Of a stretch of 64,000 nucleotides of DNA, positions 50,073 to 60,332 are shown piece by piece. Position 1 is the stretch's first letter, and each line of letters starts with the position of its first letter. The stretch lies in assembly GCF_030160755.1 (NCBI RefSeq), contig NZ_BSOY01000004.1, positions 1 through 64,000 on the forward strand, given 5' to 3'. The notes beneath the pieces are model-generated. The model was not told where the DNA came from and ran no database searches. It worked only from the letters and a program-made list of their open reading frames with translations. Position numbers and translations under genes: made by a program. The stretch comes from Brevundimonas denitrificans (GTDB lineage: Bacteria; Pseudomonadota; Alphaproteobacteria; Caulobacterales; Caulobacteraceae).

Positions 50073-50855
50073 ATGCCCGCCGAACCCCTTCACACCGCGC
50101 CGACTGACGGCCCGCGCCCCGGCGATCCGAGGCACGTCGCCCTGATCATGGACGGCAATGGTCGCTGGGCGGAGGCGCGCGGTCTGCCGCGCGCCATGGG
50201 CCACCGCGAGGGCGTCCAGGCGCTGAAGCGGACCGTGGAGGCGGCCCCCCGGTTCGGCATCCGCTGCCTGACGGTGTTCGGCTTTTCGACCGAGAACTGG
50301 AGCCGGCCGGCTGAAGAAGTCTCGGACCTGATGGGACTGGTCCGCTCCTATGTCACCAGCGATCTGAAGCGGCTGGAGCGCGCGGGCGTGCGGGTCCGGG
50401 TGCTGGGCCGCCGGGCGGGGCTGCCCGCCGACATCGTCGCGATCATCGACCGGGCCGAGGCGACCACGGCGCACAATGAAAAATTCCTGCTTCAGGTCGC
50501 CTTCAACTACGGCGGCCGGGCGGACATCGTCGATGCGGCCCAGCGCCATGTCGACGCCGTGCTGGCCGGACGCGCCACGGGACGGCTGGACGAGGAGGCG
50601 CTGGGTCTGGGCCTGTCCACCGCGGGCGCGCCGCCGGTCGACGTGATCGTGCGCACCTCGGGCGAGCAGCGCCTGTCGAACTTCCTGCTGTGGGAGGCCG
50701 CCTACGCCGAGCTGGTCTTTCAGAACGTCCTCTGGCCCGACTATGGCGCCGAGGCGCTGGCCGATGTGATCCAACAATACCGCAACCGGGACCGCCGCTT
50801 CGGCGGCCGGGCCGCGCCAGCCGAGGCCGCCGCGCCCGCCCTTGCGGCCGGCTGA
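50073..50855 (+). CDS. uppS: Undecaprenyl diphosphate synthase
   Basis: This 260-residue cis-prenyltransferase makes the lipid carrier for cell wall synthesis. [20 protein letters not shown] is the active site; [13 protein letters not shown] and the C-terminal [21 protein letters not shown] are conserved. The final 15 residues are Ala-rich. Its stop overlaps cdsA (TGATG). Confidence 0.96.
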   Translation: MPAEPLHTAPTDGPRPGDPRHVALIMDGNGRWAEARGLPRAMGHREGVQALKRTVEAAPRFGIRCLTVFGFSTENWSRPAEEVSDLMGLVRSYVTSDLKRLERAGVRVRVLGRRAGLPADIVAIIDRAEATTAHNEKFLLQVAFNYGGRADIVDAAQRHVDAVLAGRATGRLDEEALGLGLSTAGAPPVDVIVRTSGEQRLSNFLLWEAAYAELVFQNVLWPDYGAEALADVIQQYRNRDRRFGGRAAPAEAAAPALAAG

Positions 50856-51670
50856 TGGCGTTCAGGGCCCGCGACATTGGCCTGAGGGCCGCCTCGGCCA
50901 TCGTGCTGGCCCCCGCCGCGGTTCTGGCCATCTGGGCCGGGGGTCTGTGGTTTCTGGCGCTGATGCTGCTGGCCTGCGCCCTGCTGGCCGTCGAATGGGC
51001 GATGATGAGCGCGGCCCGGGCCTGGCGGGTGATGGCGGGGGCGGTCGCGTTCGGCCTCGTCGCCGGGGTGGTGGCGGCGCACGCCGGGCAGCTCTCGCTG
51101 GCCCTCGTCATGCTGGTGTTCGGCGCGGTGGCGGCCGGTCTGTTCGCGCGGAACCGCGGGCAGGAAGCGCTCGATGCCGCCTATGGCGTGCTCTATCTCG
51201 GCTGGCCGGCCGTGCTGCTGATCTGGCTGCGCGACGTCGACACCGCGAGCGGCCTGGCCTGGACGGTGTCCGCCTTCGCCATCGCCTGGGCGTCGGACAT
51301 CATGGCCTATCTGGTCGGCAGTCTGGTCGGCGGACCCAAGCTGTGGCCGCGTTTCTCACCCAACAAGACCTGGTCCGGCTTCATCGGCGGGCTCGCGGCC
51401 GGCACGGCCGCGGGCGCGGCCTTGGGGACCTTCCTCGATATGGGCATCGGCCCCTGGTGGGGCGCGGCCCTGGGACTGGCGGCGGCCCTGGCCACCATGG
51501 CCGGCGACCTGTGGGAGTCGGCGCTCAAGCGTCGCTATGGCGTCAAGGACGCCGGCAAGCTGATCCCCGGCCATGGCGGTCTTCTGGACCGGGTGGACGG
51601 ACTGATGTTCGCCGTCGTGGTGGTGGCTTGCGGGCGGCTGATCGTCGTCATGACGGGTGGCGCGGCATGA
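50855..51670 (+). CDS. cdsA: Phosphatidate cytidylyltransferase
   Basis: This 271-residue membrane enzyme makes CDP-diacylglycerol for phospholipids. It has about eight helices and the signature region [32 protein letters not shown] near the C terminus; [13 protein letters not shown] is the other conserved segment. ATG 50855 overlaps uppS and its stop overlaps dxr. Confidence 0.95.
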   Translation: MAFRARDIGLRAASAIVLAPAAVLAIWAGGLWFLALMLLACALLAVEWAMMSAARAWRVMAGAVAFGLVAGVVAAHAGQLSLALVMLVFGAVAAGLFARNRGQEALDAAYGVLYLGWPAVLLIWLRDVDTASGLAWTVSAFAIAWASDIMAYLVGSLVGGPKLWPRFSPNKTWSGFIGGLAAGTAAGAALGTFLDMGIGPWWGAALGLAAALATMAGDLWESALKRRYGVKDAGKLIPGHGGLLDRVDGLMFAVVVVACGRLIVVMTGGAA

Positions 51671-52863
51671 TCCGGCGGCGGGTGACAGTGCTGGGCGCCA
51701 CCGGCTCGGTCGGCTGTTCGACGCTGGACCTGATGGATCAGGCCGAGACCGCCGGGACGGGGGCGTTCGAGGTCGAGGCCCTGACCGGCGGCGCCAATAT
51801 CGCCCGACTGGCTGAACAGGCGCGGCGCTGGAAGCCGAGGCTGGCCGTCACGGCGGATCCGGCCCGGCTGGACGAACTGCGCGCGGCGCTGGCCGGAACC
51901 GGGGTCGAGGCGGCCGCGGGCGACCAGGCGGTGATCGAGGCCGCCGCCCGGCCCGCCGACTGGATCATGGCCGCCATCGTCGGGGCGGCGGGCCTGCGTT
52001 CGGCCTGGGCGGCGGCGGCGACCGGCGCGACCCTCGCCCTGGCCAACAAGGAGAGCCTGGTCTGCTGCGGACCGGCCCTGATCGAGCGGGTCAAACGTTC
52101 GGGCGGGCGGCTGCTGCCGGTCGATTCCGAGCATTCGGCGATCCATCAGGTCTTTCCGCATGCGGCGCCCGAACAGGTCGCCAGGCTGGTTCTGACGGCC
52201 TCGGGGGGGCCTTTCCGCAATTCGCCGATCGCGGCGCTGAAGTCGATTACGCCGGAACAGGCCGTCGCCCACCCGAACTGGAGCATGGGGGCCAAGATAT
52301 CGGTCGACAGCGCCACCATGGCCAACAAGGGGCTGGAGACGATCGAGGCGGCTTATCTCTTCGACATGCCGGCCGAGCGGATCGGCGTCGTGGTGCACCC
52401 GGAGTCCATCGTCCACAGCCTCGTGGAATATGTCGACGGCTCGACCCTGGCCCAGATGGGGCCGCCGGACATGAAGACGCCGATCGCCTACGCCCTGGCC
52501 TGGCCCGACCGGCTCGCCTGGAACGCGCCGAGGCTGGACCTCGCGGCCCTCGGTCGGCTGACGTTCGAGGCGCCGGACGACGAGCGTTTCCCGGCCCTGA
52601 AACTCGCGCGACAGGCGTTACAGGCGGGCGGGGCCGCGCCCATCGTGTTCAATGCCGCCAACGAGGTTGCGGCCCTGGCCTTCCTTGACCGTCGACTGGG
52701 CTTTCTCAATATTGCCGCAGTCGTCGCCGACACCTTGTCGCGCGTGACGGCCTCGGGGGTGGATTCCGGTTCCGACAGCGCCTGCGACGCGGCACTGGCC
52801 GTGGATGCGCAGGCGCGAAGGATGGCGGAATCAATCATCCGCGGCATCGCGGCGGCGGCCTGA
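51667..52863 (+). CDS. dxr: 1-deoxy-D-xylulose 5-phosphate reductoisomerase
   Basis: This 398-residue enzyme of the MEP pathway makes 2-C-methyl-D-erythritol 4-phosphate with NADPH. The NADPH site [16 protein letters not shown] is at the N terminus; [17 protein letters not shown] and the metal-site region around SGGPFR are conserved. It overlaps cdsA by four bases (ATGA). The MEP route is the expected isoprenoid source for UppS. Confidence 0.97.
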   Translation: MIRRRVTVLGATGSVGCSTLDLMDQAETAGTGAFEVEALTGGANIARLAEQARRWKPRLAVTADPARLDELRAALAGTGVEAAAGDQAVIEAAARPADWIMAAIVGAAGLRSAWAAAATGATLALANKESLVCCGPALIERVKRSGGRLLPVDSEHSAIHQVFPHAAPEQVARLVLTASGGPFRNSPIAALKSITPEQAVAHPNWSMGAKISVDSATMANKGLETIEAAYLFDMPAERIGVVVHPESIVHSLVEYVDGSTLAQMGPPDMKTPIAYALAWPDRLAWNAPRLDLAALGRLTFEAPDDERFPALKLARQALQAGGAAPIVFNAANEVAALAFLDRRLGFLNIAAVVADTLSRVTASGVDSGSDSACDAALAVDAQARRMAESIIRGIAAAA

Positions 52864-52886
52864 ATGGCGAAGGGACCGATAACGGC

Positions 52887-54101
52887 ATGACGGGCTTCTT
52901 CGGTCAGGCGCTGCTCTACATCGTACCCTTCCTGCTGGTGCTGACGTTTATCGTCACCATCCATGAACTCGGCCATTTTCTCGTCGCCCGCGCCTTCGGC
53001 GTGAAGGTCGACCGGTTCTCCATCGGCTTCGGCAAGACCATCGTCGCCCGCACCGACAAGCACGGCACCGAGTGGCGGCTGGCCTGGCTGCCGCTGGGCG
53101 GCTACGTCAAATTCTCGGGCGACCTGGACGCGTCCAGCGTGCCCGACCAGGCCGGTCTGGCGGAGCTGAGGCAACGGGTGATCGCCGAGAACGGCCCCGG
53201 AGCCGAGCGCGACTATTTCCATTTCAAGCCGATCTGGCAGCGGGCGTTGATCGTCGCGGCAGGACCGGCGGCCAATTTCCTGCTGGCCATGGTGCTGTTC
53301 ACCGTCCTGTTCAGCGTGGTCGGCGAGCAGATCGCGGCCCCGCGTGTCGCCGCCGTCGTGCCCGGCAGTCCGGCCGCGGTCGCGGGCTTCCAGCCACGCG
53401 ACCTGATCACGGCCGTCAATGGCCGGCCGGTCGAGGAGGGGCTCCAGGTCACCCGCACCGTGATCATGAGCGCCGGGGACCCGGTGCGTTTCACCGTGAA
53501 CCGGGGCGGACAGATCGTGACTCTGGTGGCGACGCCCGAACGCCTGCTTGTCGAGGACGAACTCGCCGGCCGGGTGCGGATCGCCCGCATCGGGCTGGAT
53601 ATGCAGCCCTTGCCGGAGGATTTCCGTTTCCGGCGTCTGAATCCGGTCGAAGCGGCCGGCAAGGGCGTCGAGACGATCGGAACCACCGTCGGAACGACCG
53701 CGACCTACCTCGGGCGCATCTTCAGCGGCAAGGAATCCGGCGACCTGCTGAACGGCCCCCTCGGAATCGCCAAGGCCGCCGGCGGGGTCACCCGTCAGGC
53801 TGTGGCGGCGAATCCGGACCCCGGCTACATGGCCGCCAACCTCGCCCTGACGTTTCTTCAGTTCGCCGCCATAGTTTCGATCGGAATTGGCATTGTTAAT
53901 CTGCTGCCGATTCCGGTTCTGGATGGGGGACATCTGCTGTTCTACGCTTATGAAGCTGTGGCCCGCAGGCCAGTCCCCGCGCGCGTTCAGGAGGTCGGCT
54001 ACCGGGTCGGTCTTGCTTTGCTGGCGGGATTGATGTTGTTCGCGACCTGGAACGACCTGCAGAAGCTGAGCCTGTTCAAATTCCTCGGCGGGTTCGCATG
54101 A
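52887..54101 (+). CDS. rseP: Site-2 protease RseP (M50 family)
   Basis: This 404-residue inner membrane metalloprotease cleaves anti-sigma factors and signal peptide remnants within the membrane. HELGH (26-30, H26, E27, H30) is the zinc site and the second site is PIPVLDGGHLLFY near the C terminus. At least one PDZ domain (about 145-240) lies between. Four or more membrane helices. Its stop overlaps the bamA start (ATGA). Confidence 0.96.
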   Translation: MTGFFGQALLYIVPFLLVLTFIVTIHELGHFLVARAFGVKVDRFSIGFGKTIVARTDKHGTEWRLAWLPLGGYVKFSGDLDASSVPDQAGLAELRQRVIAENGPGAERDYFHFKPIWQRALIVAAGPAANFLLAMVLFTVLFSVVGEQIAAPRVAAVVPGSPAAVAGFQPRDLITAVNGRPVEEGLQVTRTVIMSAGDPVRFTVNRGGQIVTLVATPERLLVEDELAGRVRIARIGLDMQPLPEDFRFRRLNPVEAAGKGVETIGTTVGTTATYLGRIFSGKESGDLLNGPLGIAKAAGGVTRQAVAANPDPGYMAANLALTFLQFAAIVSIGIGIVNLLPIPVLDGGHLLFYAYEAVARRPVPARVQEVGYRVGLALLAGLMLFATWNDLQKLSLFKFLGGFA

Positions 54102-56584
54102 CGAGCCGACGCCAGCCCCCGATGGTTTCCCGTATGATCCGACAAGATGCGTCCGCCCTCCGTTTCGCCAGGGCCCTGAGCCCCAGCCTGCTGGCCCTTG
54201 CGGCCGCCGCAGGACTGGCCGGCCCGGCCATGGCCCAGAGCCAGGCGCCGGCCGCCCCGGTGATCCAGCCGGCGCCGGCCGAGGTCGGCCCGCCAGCACC
54301 TGCACAGGCTGCGCCGGTGCAGGACCAGCGGGTCACGATCAACCGCATCCTCGTACGCGGCAACCAGCGTATCGACCAGACCACGGTCCTGTCCTATCTG
54401 CCGATCCAGCCGGGCGACGTGGTCGATCCCGCGGTGCTGGACGTCGCCGTGCGCACCCTGACCCGCACCCAGCTGTTCGCCGACGTCCAGCTGGGCGTCC
54501 AGCCCAACGGCGACCTGGTTGTCGAGATCGTCGAGAACCCGATCATCAACCAGGTGGTGTTCGAGGGGAACGGCGCGGTCAGCGAGGACAAGCTGCGCGA
54601 GGAAGTCACGCTCAAGCCGCGCGGCATCTATACCCGCGCCCGGATCCAGGAAGACGTCGGCAAGATCGTCGAACTGTACCGCCTGTCCGGCCGCATCTCG
54701 GCGACCGTCACGCCCAAGATCATCCAGCTGGACCAGAACCGCGTCGACGTGGTGTTCGAGATCAACGAGGGTCCCGAGACCGGCGTGCGGGCCATCACCT
54801 TCCTCGGCAACAGCGCCTATTCGGACAGCGACCTGCGCGAGGTCATGGTGACGCAACAGTCGGCCTGGTACCGCCTGTTCACGACCAATGACAACTACGA
54901 CCCGAACCGTCTGGACTACGACCGCGAGCAACTGCGGAAATTCTACACCAACCGCGGCTACTATGATTTCCGCGTCCTGTCGGCGATCTCCGAACTGACG
55001 CCGGACGACAGCGCCTTCGGCATCACCATCACCGTGGACGAAGGCGACCGCTACAATTTCGGAACGGTCGAGGTCGTCACCGAGAACGACCGGCTCAATC
55101 CGGACTTCCTGAAGCTGCTGCTGCCGATCCGCACCGGGGACCTGTACGAGAGCGACAAGATCGAGTCTGCCGTCGACGCCCTGACCTTCGCGGCCGGCTC
55201 GGCAGGCTATGCCTTCGTGGAGATCGAGCCGACCTATCGCGCCAACCCCGAGACCGACACCGTCGACGTCACCTTCAACGTCAAGGAAGGCCAGCGGGTT
55301 TACGTCGACCGGATCAACGTCATCGGCAACACCCGCACCCTGGACAATGTCATCCGTCGCGAGATGATGCTGACCGAGGGCGACGCCTTCAACCGCACCC
55401 TGCTGGAGCGTTCGCGCAACAATCTGCGGGCCCTGGGCTTCTTCAAGGACGTCACCGTCGAGGAGGCCCGCGGCACGGCGCCCGACCGCTCGGTGGTCAA
55501 TGTCACCGTCACGGAACAGCCGACCGGCGAACTCTCCGTCGGCGCCGGCTTCAGTTCGGTCGACTCCTTCGTGGTCAACCTGGGCATCACCGAGCGCAAT
55601 TTCCGCGGCCGGGGCCAGAACGTCGTCGCCCGCGTGGAATGGGGCTCGCTGCGTCAGCAGGTCGACTTCCGCTTCACCGAGCCCAAATTCCTCGGTCGTG
55701 ACCTGCGCGCCGGCTTCGACGCCTTCCACTCGCGTTACGACCTCAGCGAATATTCCTCGTACGACTACCGCTCGACCGGCGGCGGCCTGCGACTGTCCTA
55801 TCCGCTGAACGGCTACACCCTGCTGAGCACCCGCTACTTCCTGAAGAGCGACGAGATCATCGTGCCCCAGGGCTATTGCAGCGGCGGCGGCGGCGGCGGG
55901 GCCGCTGCGCTTTGCGACCAGGTCGGTTCGTTCCTGAACTCCTCGGCCGGCTACACCCTGCTGGTCGACCGCCGGAACGACCCGGTGCGACCCACGCGCG
56001 GCTGGACGGGGACCCTGCGCCAGGACTTCGCCGGAATCGGCGGCGATGTGAACTACATCAAGTCCGAGGCGGACGTTACGGCCTATTGGGGCATCACCCC
56101 GGACTGGGTCGTCACGGCCACGGCCTCGGTGGGCTATATCGCTGGCTGGGGCGGCGATCCGATCCGGATCAACGACCGCTTCTTCAAGGGCGGCAACAGC
56201 TTCCGCGGCTTCGAGACCGCCGGCATCGGCCCGCGCGACCTGACGCCCGGCACCAACAACGACGCGCTGGGCGGCAATTTCTACGCCATCGGCACGCTCG
56301 AGATGACCGTCCCGAACGGCCTGCCGGAGGAGTATGGCATCCGCACCTCGGTGTTCACCGACGTGGGCACCCTGGGCGTTCTCGATGACCGCTACACCAC
56401 GACCACCGGCGGCCTGCCGAACACCAATATCGTTGACGAACTGGCCCTGCGGGCCTCGGCCGGCGTCAGCATTCACTGGCGTTCGCCGATGGGCCCGATC
56501 CGCTTCGACCTGAGCCAGATCATCGGCCAGCAAGATTACGATAAAACAGAAACGTTCCGCTTCTCGACTTCCACCCAGTTCTAG
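54098..56584 (+). CDS. bamA: Outer membrane protein assembly factor BamA
   Basis: This 828-residue core component folds and inserts outer-membrane beta-barrel proteins. A signal peptide ends near GPAMAQS (about residue 50 because of a longer basic start). Five POTRA repeats follow (about 85-430), then a 16-strand beta barrel ending with an aromatic C-terminal Phe (STSTQF). ATG 54098 overlaps rseP; ATG 54122 and 54134 are possible starts closer to the signal. A Gly-rich loop (about 590-600) is seen in the barrel. Confidence 0.96.
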   Translation: MTSRRQPPMVSRMIRQDASALRFARALSPSLLALAAAAGLAGPAMAQSQAPAAPVIQPAPAEVGPPAPAQAAPVQDQRVTINRILVRGNQRIDQTTVLSYLPIQPGDVVDPAVLDVAVRTLTRTQLFADVQLGVQPNGDLVVEIVENPIINQVVFEGNGAVSEDKLREEVTLKPRGIYTRARIQEDVGKIVELYRLSGRISATVTPKIIQLDQNRVDVVFEINEGPETGVRAITFLGNSAYSDSDLREVMVTQQSAWYRLFTTNDNYDPNRLDYDREQLRKFYTNRGYYDFRVLSAISELTPDDSAFGITITVDEGDRYNFGTVEVVTENDRLNPDFLKLLLPIRTGDLYESDKIESAVDALTFAAGSAGYAFVEIEPTYRANPETDTVDVTFNVKEGQRVYVDRINVIGNTRTLDNVIRREMMLTEGDAFNRTLLERSRNNLRALGFFKDVTVEEARGTAPDRSVVNVTVTEQPTGELSVGAGFSSVDSFVVNLGITERNFRGRGQNVVARVEWGSLRQQVDFRFTEPKFLGRDLRAGFDAFHSRYDLSEYSSYDYRSTGGGLRLSYPLNGYTLLSTRYFLKSDEIIVPQGYCSGGGGGGAAALCDQVGSFLNSSAGYTLLVDRRNDPVRPTRGWTGTLRQDFAGIGGDVNYIKSEADVTAYWGITPDWVVTATASVGYIAGWGGDPIRINDRFFKGGNSFRGFETAGIGPRDLTPGTNNDALGGNFYAIGTLEMTVPNGLPEEYGIRTSVFTDVGTLGVLDDRYTTTTGGLPNTNIVDELALRASAGVSIHWRSPMGPIRFDLSQIIGQQDYDKTETFRFSTSTQF

Positions 56585-56616
56585 CGCGGGCGATTTTTCC
56601 GCATCAAAGGTTCACG

Positions 56617-57195
56617 ATGAAACTGTTCGCAATCGGCGCTTTCGCCCTCGCGTCACTGGCCGCCGGCTCCGCCGCGGCCCAAGCCGCGGCTCCGACCAAC
56701 CCGGGCCCGGTCCTGCCCGGCGTCTGTGTCTTCCACAACGAGCGCCTGCTGGCCCAGTCGACCGCCGGCCAGTCCGTTCAGGCCGGCATGCAGCGGCTGG
56801 TGACCGAAGTGCAGGGCGAACTCGCCCCGTACGGCGCCAGCCTGCAGACCGAAGCCCAGGCCCTGCAGCAGGGCGGCCAGGCGGCCGACCCGGACGGCTC
56901 GCGGATGCGCGCCTGGCAGGCCCGCGCCCAGGAAGCCCAGCAGCTGGAGCAGCGCCGTCAGGCCGAGCTGCAGTACACCCAGCAGATGCAGGTTCGCACG
57001 ATCGCCCAGTCGGCCGATCCGATCCTGGTCGCCGTCTATCAGGAGCGCGGCTGCGGCCTGCTGCTGGACCGTTCGGCGGTCTACATCTCCAACCCGGCCA
57101 TGGACGTGACCGACATCGTCATCCAGCGCCTGAACACGGCCCTGCCGTCGATCTCCTTCAACCGTCTCGAAGTGCCGGCCCAACAGCAGCAGTAA
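56617..57195 (+). CDS. skp: OmpH/Skp family periplasmic chaperone
   Basis: This 192-residue protein has a signal peptide (about 1-22, cleaved after AQA) and a long Gln/Ala-rich helical body (about 55-130), the prefoldin-like arms of Skp. It is expected to carry unfolded outer membrane proteins to BamA, the preceding gene. It is more acidic and Gln-rich than E. coli Skp. Two Cys in the mature chain (VCVFHN and GCGLLL) are notable. Confidence 0.88.
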   Translation: MKLFAIGAFALASLAAGSAAAQAAAPTNPGPVLPGVCVFHNERLLAQSTAGQSVQAGMQRLVTEVQGELAPYGASLQTEAQALQQGGQAADPDGSRMRAWQARAQEAQQLEQRRQAELQYTQQMQVRTIAQSADPILVAVYQERGCGLLLDRSAVYISNPAMDVTDIVIQRLNTALPSISFNRLEVPAQQQQ

Positions 57196-57202
57196 GGCCG
57201 CC

Positions 57203-58204
57203 ATGCCCGATCCGCGCTTCTTCGACAGCCTGCCGGCGCTGAGCGTCGCAGAGCTGGCCGAACGGATCGGTGGCGACGTCATGCGGGGCGGAGACCGGCA
57301 GGTTTCCGCCGTCGCACCCCTCGGGTCCGCCGGGGCCGGGGACGTCGCCTTTCTCGGGGATCGCAAATTCATCGCCGCCCTGGGCCAGACCCGGGCCGGG
57401 TGCGTGATCCTGCCCGCCGCCTCGCTCGAGGCCGCGCCCGCAGACGCCGCCATCATCGTTTCCGATGAGCCGCAGGCCGCCTGGGCGCGGGCGTCGACGT
57501 CCCTTCACCGGCCTGTCCCTCTCCTGGAGACCAGCCGCGAGGACGCGGCCGAGGACGACACCGTCGTGTTCGAGCCCGGGGTGGTCGTCGGCGCCGGCGC
57601 CCGCATCGGCCGGGGCACGCGCATCGGCGCCAACAGCGTCATCGGACCCGGCGTCCAGATCGGCCGCGACTGCGTCATCGGCTATAATGTCAGCGTCGGA
57701 TTCGCCCTGATCGGGGACCGTGTGCGCCTGCTGTCGGGCGTTCGCATCGGCGAGGCCGGGTTCGGCGCGGCGCGCTCAAAGACCGGCCCCGTCGATGTGC
57801 CCCAACTGGGCCGGGTGATCCTGCAGGACGGCGTCACGGTCGGCGCCAACTCCTGCATCGACCGCGGAGCCTACGATGACACGGTCGTCGGCGAGAACAC
57901 CAAGATCGATAATCTGGTCATGATCGCCCACAACTGCGTCATCGGCCGGAATTGCCTGATGGCGGCGCACACCGGCATTTCGGGCTCCTGCATCGTCGGG
58001 GACAACGTCATCTTCGGCGGCCAGGCGGGCATCGGCGACCATATCAAAATTGGCGAGGGCGCCCGCGTCGCGGGCGGGGCCGGGGTTCTGGCCGATATTC
58101 CGGCCGGCGAGACCTGGTCCGGCTATCCGGCCAAACCGATCCGACAGTCCTTGCGCGAAGCGGTCTGGCTCGCCAAACAGGCGACAGGAAAGGCGCGCAC
58201 CTAG
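57203..58204 (+). CDS. lpxD: UDP-3-O-acylglucosamine N-acyltransferase
   Basis: This 333-residue enzyme adds the N-linked acyl chain in lipid A synthesis. The C-terminal left-handed beta helix is visible as hexapeptide repeats (about 115-280: IGRGTR, IGANSV, IGPGVQ and so on), with NLVMIAHNCVIG holding the catalytic His. The N-terminal uridine-binding domain is about 1-105. It follows skp by seven bases. Confidence 0.96.
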   Translation: MPDPRFFDSLPALSVAELAERIGGDVMRGGDRQVSAVAPLGSAGAGDVAFLGDRKFIAALGQTRAGCVILPAASLEAAPADAAIIVSDEPQAAWARASTSLHRPVPLLETSREDAAEDDTVVFEPGVVVGAGARIGRGTRIGANSVIGPGVQIGRDCVIGYNVSVGFALIGDRVRLLSGVRIGEAGFGAARSKTGPVDVPQLGRVILQDGVTVGANSCIDRGAYDDTVVGENTKIDNLVMIAHNCVIGRNCLMAAHTGISGSCIVGDNVIFGGQAGIGDHIKIGEGARVAGGAGVLADIPAGETWSGYPAKPIRQSLREAVWLAKQATGKART

Positions 58205-58229
58205 CGTCGACGGCGAGGAAGGCCGCAGG

Positions 58230-58697
58230 ATGAGCGACGACGGCAAGATCGACTACGCCGAGGTGATGCGCAGGCTGCCGCACCGCTATCCCTTCCTGCT
58301 GGTCGACAAGGCCGAGGACTTCGTTCCCAACACCTCGATCACCGGCATCAAGAACGTCACTCACAACGAGCCGTATTTCCCGGGGCATTTCCCGATCGAT
58401 CCGGTCATGCCCGGGGTGATGATCATCGAGGCCATGGCCCAGACGGGCGCCCTGCTGATGTCCAAGTCCATGGACGTCACGGTCGAGGGCAAGATCATCA
58501 TGTTCATGTCGATCGACGGCGTGCGTTTCCGCAAGCCGGCGCGGCCGGGCGACCAGTTGCGGATGCAGGTGTCGGTGACGAAGATTCGCGGCGACATCTT
58601 CAAATTCCGCGGCGAGACCTTCATCGACGGCAAACTGGCGTCGGAGGCTGATTTTGCGGCCATGATGGTCACCGTCGACAAGTCGGCCGCGTCGTGA
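58230..58697 (+). CDS. fabZ: 3-hydroxyacyl-ACP dehydratase FabZ
   Basis: This 155-residue hot-dog-fold dehydratase of fatty acid synthesis has catalytic His53 in FPGHFPIDPVMPG and Glu67 in IIEAMAQ. HRYPFLLVDK is the conserved start. ATG 58230 lies seven bases after an AAGGCCGCAGG site. It overlaps lpxA by four bases. Confidence 0.97.
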   Translation: MSDDGKIDYAEVMRRLPHRYPFLLVDKAEDFVPNTSITGIKNVTHNEPYFPGHFPIDPVMPGVMIIEAMAQTGALLMSKSMDVTVEGKIIMFMSIDGVRFRKPARPGDQLRMQVSVTKIRGDIFKFRGETFIDGKLASEADFAAMMVTVDKSAAS

Positions 58698-59482
58698 GCC
58701 GAATCCACGCCACGGCGGTCGTCGACGCCGGCGCGCAGCTGGCGGACGGGGTCGAGATCGGCCCGTGGAGCGTGGTCGGTCCGGGCGTGATCCTGGCGGA
58801 AGACGTGCGTCTGGCCAGCCATGTGGTGATCCAGCAGGACACGATGGTCGGCGCCCGTACGGTCATCCATCCCTTTTCGGTCATCGGCGGCGATCCCCAG
58901 CACGGGGGCTACAAGGGCGAACCCGTCCGGCTGGAGATCGGCAGCGACAACCTGGTGCGCGAACACTGCACCTTCAACCGGGGCACGCCGGGCGACCGCA
59001 AGCTGACGACCATCGGCGACCACTGCCTGTTCATGACCGGGGCCCATGTCGGTCACGACGCGGTCGTCGGCGATCACGTCACCTTCGCCAACCACGCCAC
59101 CCTGGGCGGGCATTCGCGGGTCGGCAGCCGGGTCTTCCTCGGCGGGCTGTGCGCGGTGCACCAGTTCGGCCGGGTCGGCCAGGGCGCGATCGTCGGCGGG
59201 CTGGCGGCGGTGACGCGAGACGTCATCCCCTATGGCTCGGCCTGGGGCAATCACGCACAGCTGCACGGGCTCAATCTGATCGGCCTCAAGCGCAAGGGCT
59301 ACGACAAGACCGCCATCCGCCGTCTGCTGGCCGCCTACCGGGACCTGTTCGAGGGCGCGGGGACGTTCGCCGGGCGCCTGGACGCCGTCGAAGCCGGCTA
59401 TGCCGACCTGCCCGAAATCATGGAGATCGTCGCCTTCATTCGCGAGGACGGCAAACGTCCCCTTTGTCTGCCGGGCGAGTGA
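58694..59482 (+). CDS. lpxA: UDP-N-acetylglucosamine O-acyltransferase
   Basis: This 262-residue enzyme catalyses the first step of lipid A synthesis. It has hexapeptide repeats of a left-handed beta helix (about 5-190) and a helical C terminus. GHDAVVGDHVTFANHATLGGH is the catalytic region with the active His. PQHGGYKGEP is the family loop. GTG 58694 overlaps fabZ. Confidence 0.96.
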   Translation: MSRIHATAVVDAGAQLADGVEIGPWSVVGPGVILAEDVRLASHVVIQQDTMVGARTVIHPFSVIGGDPQHGGYKGEPVRLEIGSDNLVREHCTFNRGTPGDRKLTTIGDHCLFMTGAHVGHDAVVGDHVTFANHATLGGHSRVGSRVFLGGLCAVHQFGRVGQGAIVGGLAAVTRDVIPYGSAWGNHAQLHGLNLIGLKRKGYDKTAIRRLLAAYRDLFEGAGTFAGRLDAVEAGYADLPEIMEIVAFIREDGKRPLCLPGE

Positions 59483-59489
59483 GACTCGC

Positions 59490-60332
59490 GTGAGCAAGCT
59501 GGGTCTGATCGCGGGGGGCGGGGCCTTGCCGGTGTCGGTGGCGGCGCGATGCGAGGCCGAGGGCCGGCCGGTGTTTCTGGTGCGGCTGGCCGGGTTCGCC
59601 GACGCGCATCTGGTCCGCTATCCCGGTATCGACGCGGGAATGGCCGAGTTCGGCAAGATTCTGTCGGCCTTGAAGAAGGCCGGCTGCACCGCCGTGTGTT
59701 TTGCGGGCACGGTCAGCCGTCCGGATTTCAAGACCCTGAAGCCTGATCTGAGGGGCGCGGCCCTGTTGCCGGGCATCATCGCAGCGGCGACGAAGGGCGA
59801 CGACGCCCTGTTGCGCAAGGTCCTGTCCGTGTTCGAGGCCGAGGGCTACGCCATCGAGGGCGCCGACGACATCCTGGGCGGCGAGACCCTGCCGGGCGGA
59901 GCCCTGGGGGCCGTCCAGCCGACCGGACCGCAGCTGTCAGACCTGAGGAAAGCCCTGTACGTCGCGGAAAAGGCCGGTGAACTTGATATCGGCCAGGGCG
60001 CCGTCGTTTGCGACGGGCTGGTGCTGGCGGTTGAGGCCCAGGAGGGCACGGACGCCATGCTGGCCCGCGTCGCGAGCCTGCCCGCCGACCTCCGGGGCTC
60101 GGCGGCGGATCGCAAGGGGGTGCTCGGCAAGGCGCCCAAGCCGATCCAGGACCTGCGGGTGGACATGCCGGTGATCGGCGCGAGGACGATCGAGATGGCC
60201 GCCGCGGCGGGACTGGCCGGAGTCGGCGGCGTGGCCGGCAAGCTGATCCTGATCGATCAGGCCGGGCTGATCGAGACCGCCGATCGGCTGGGACTGTTCG
60301 TCTGGGGCGAGGCGGCCGGAACCGCGCCATGA
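59490..60332 (+). CDS. lpxI: UDP-2,3-diacylglucosamine pyrophosphatase LpxI
   Basis: This 280-residue enzyme of the DUF1009 family hydrolyses UDP-2,3-diacylglucosamine to lipid X and UMP, replacing LpxH. LpxI was characterised in Caulobacter. The N-terminal GLIAGGGALPVSVA and the C-terminal DMPVIGARTIEMAAAAGLAG are the family hallmarks. GTG 59490 begins the protein. It overlaps lpxB by four bases. Confidence 0.95.
   Translation: MSKLGLIAGGGALPVSVAARCEAEGRPVFLVRLAGFADAHLVRYPGIDAGMAEFGKILSALKKAGCTAVCFAGTVSRPDFKTLKPDLRGAALLPGIIAAATKGDDALLRKVLSVFEAEGYAIEGADDILGGETLPGGALGAVQPTGPQLSDLRKALYVAEKAGELDIGQGAVVCDGLVLAVEAQEGTDAMLARVASLPADLRGSAADRKGVLGKAPKPIQDLRVDMPVIGARTIEMAAAAGLAGVGGVAGKLILIDQAGLIETADRLGLFVWGEAAGTAP

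Noticed and set aside
53999-56533. Minus-strand open frame of 844 codons opposite bamA
   Set aside because: Antisense shadow of bamA; no recognisable domain, low-complexity composition.
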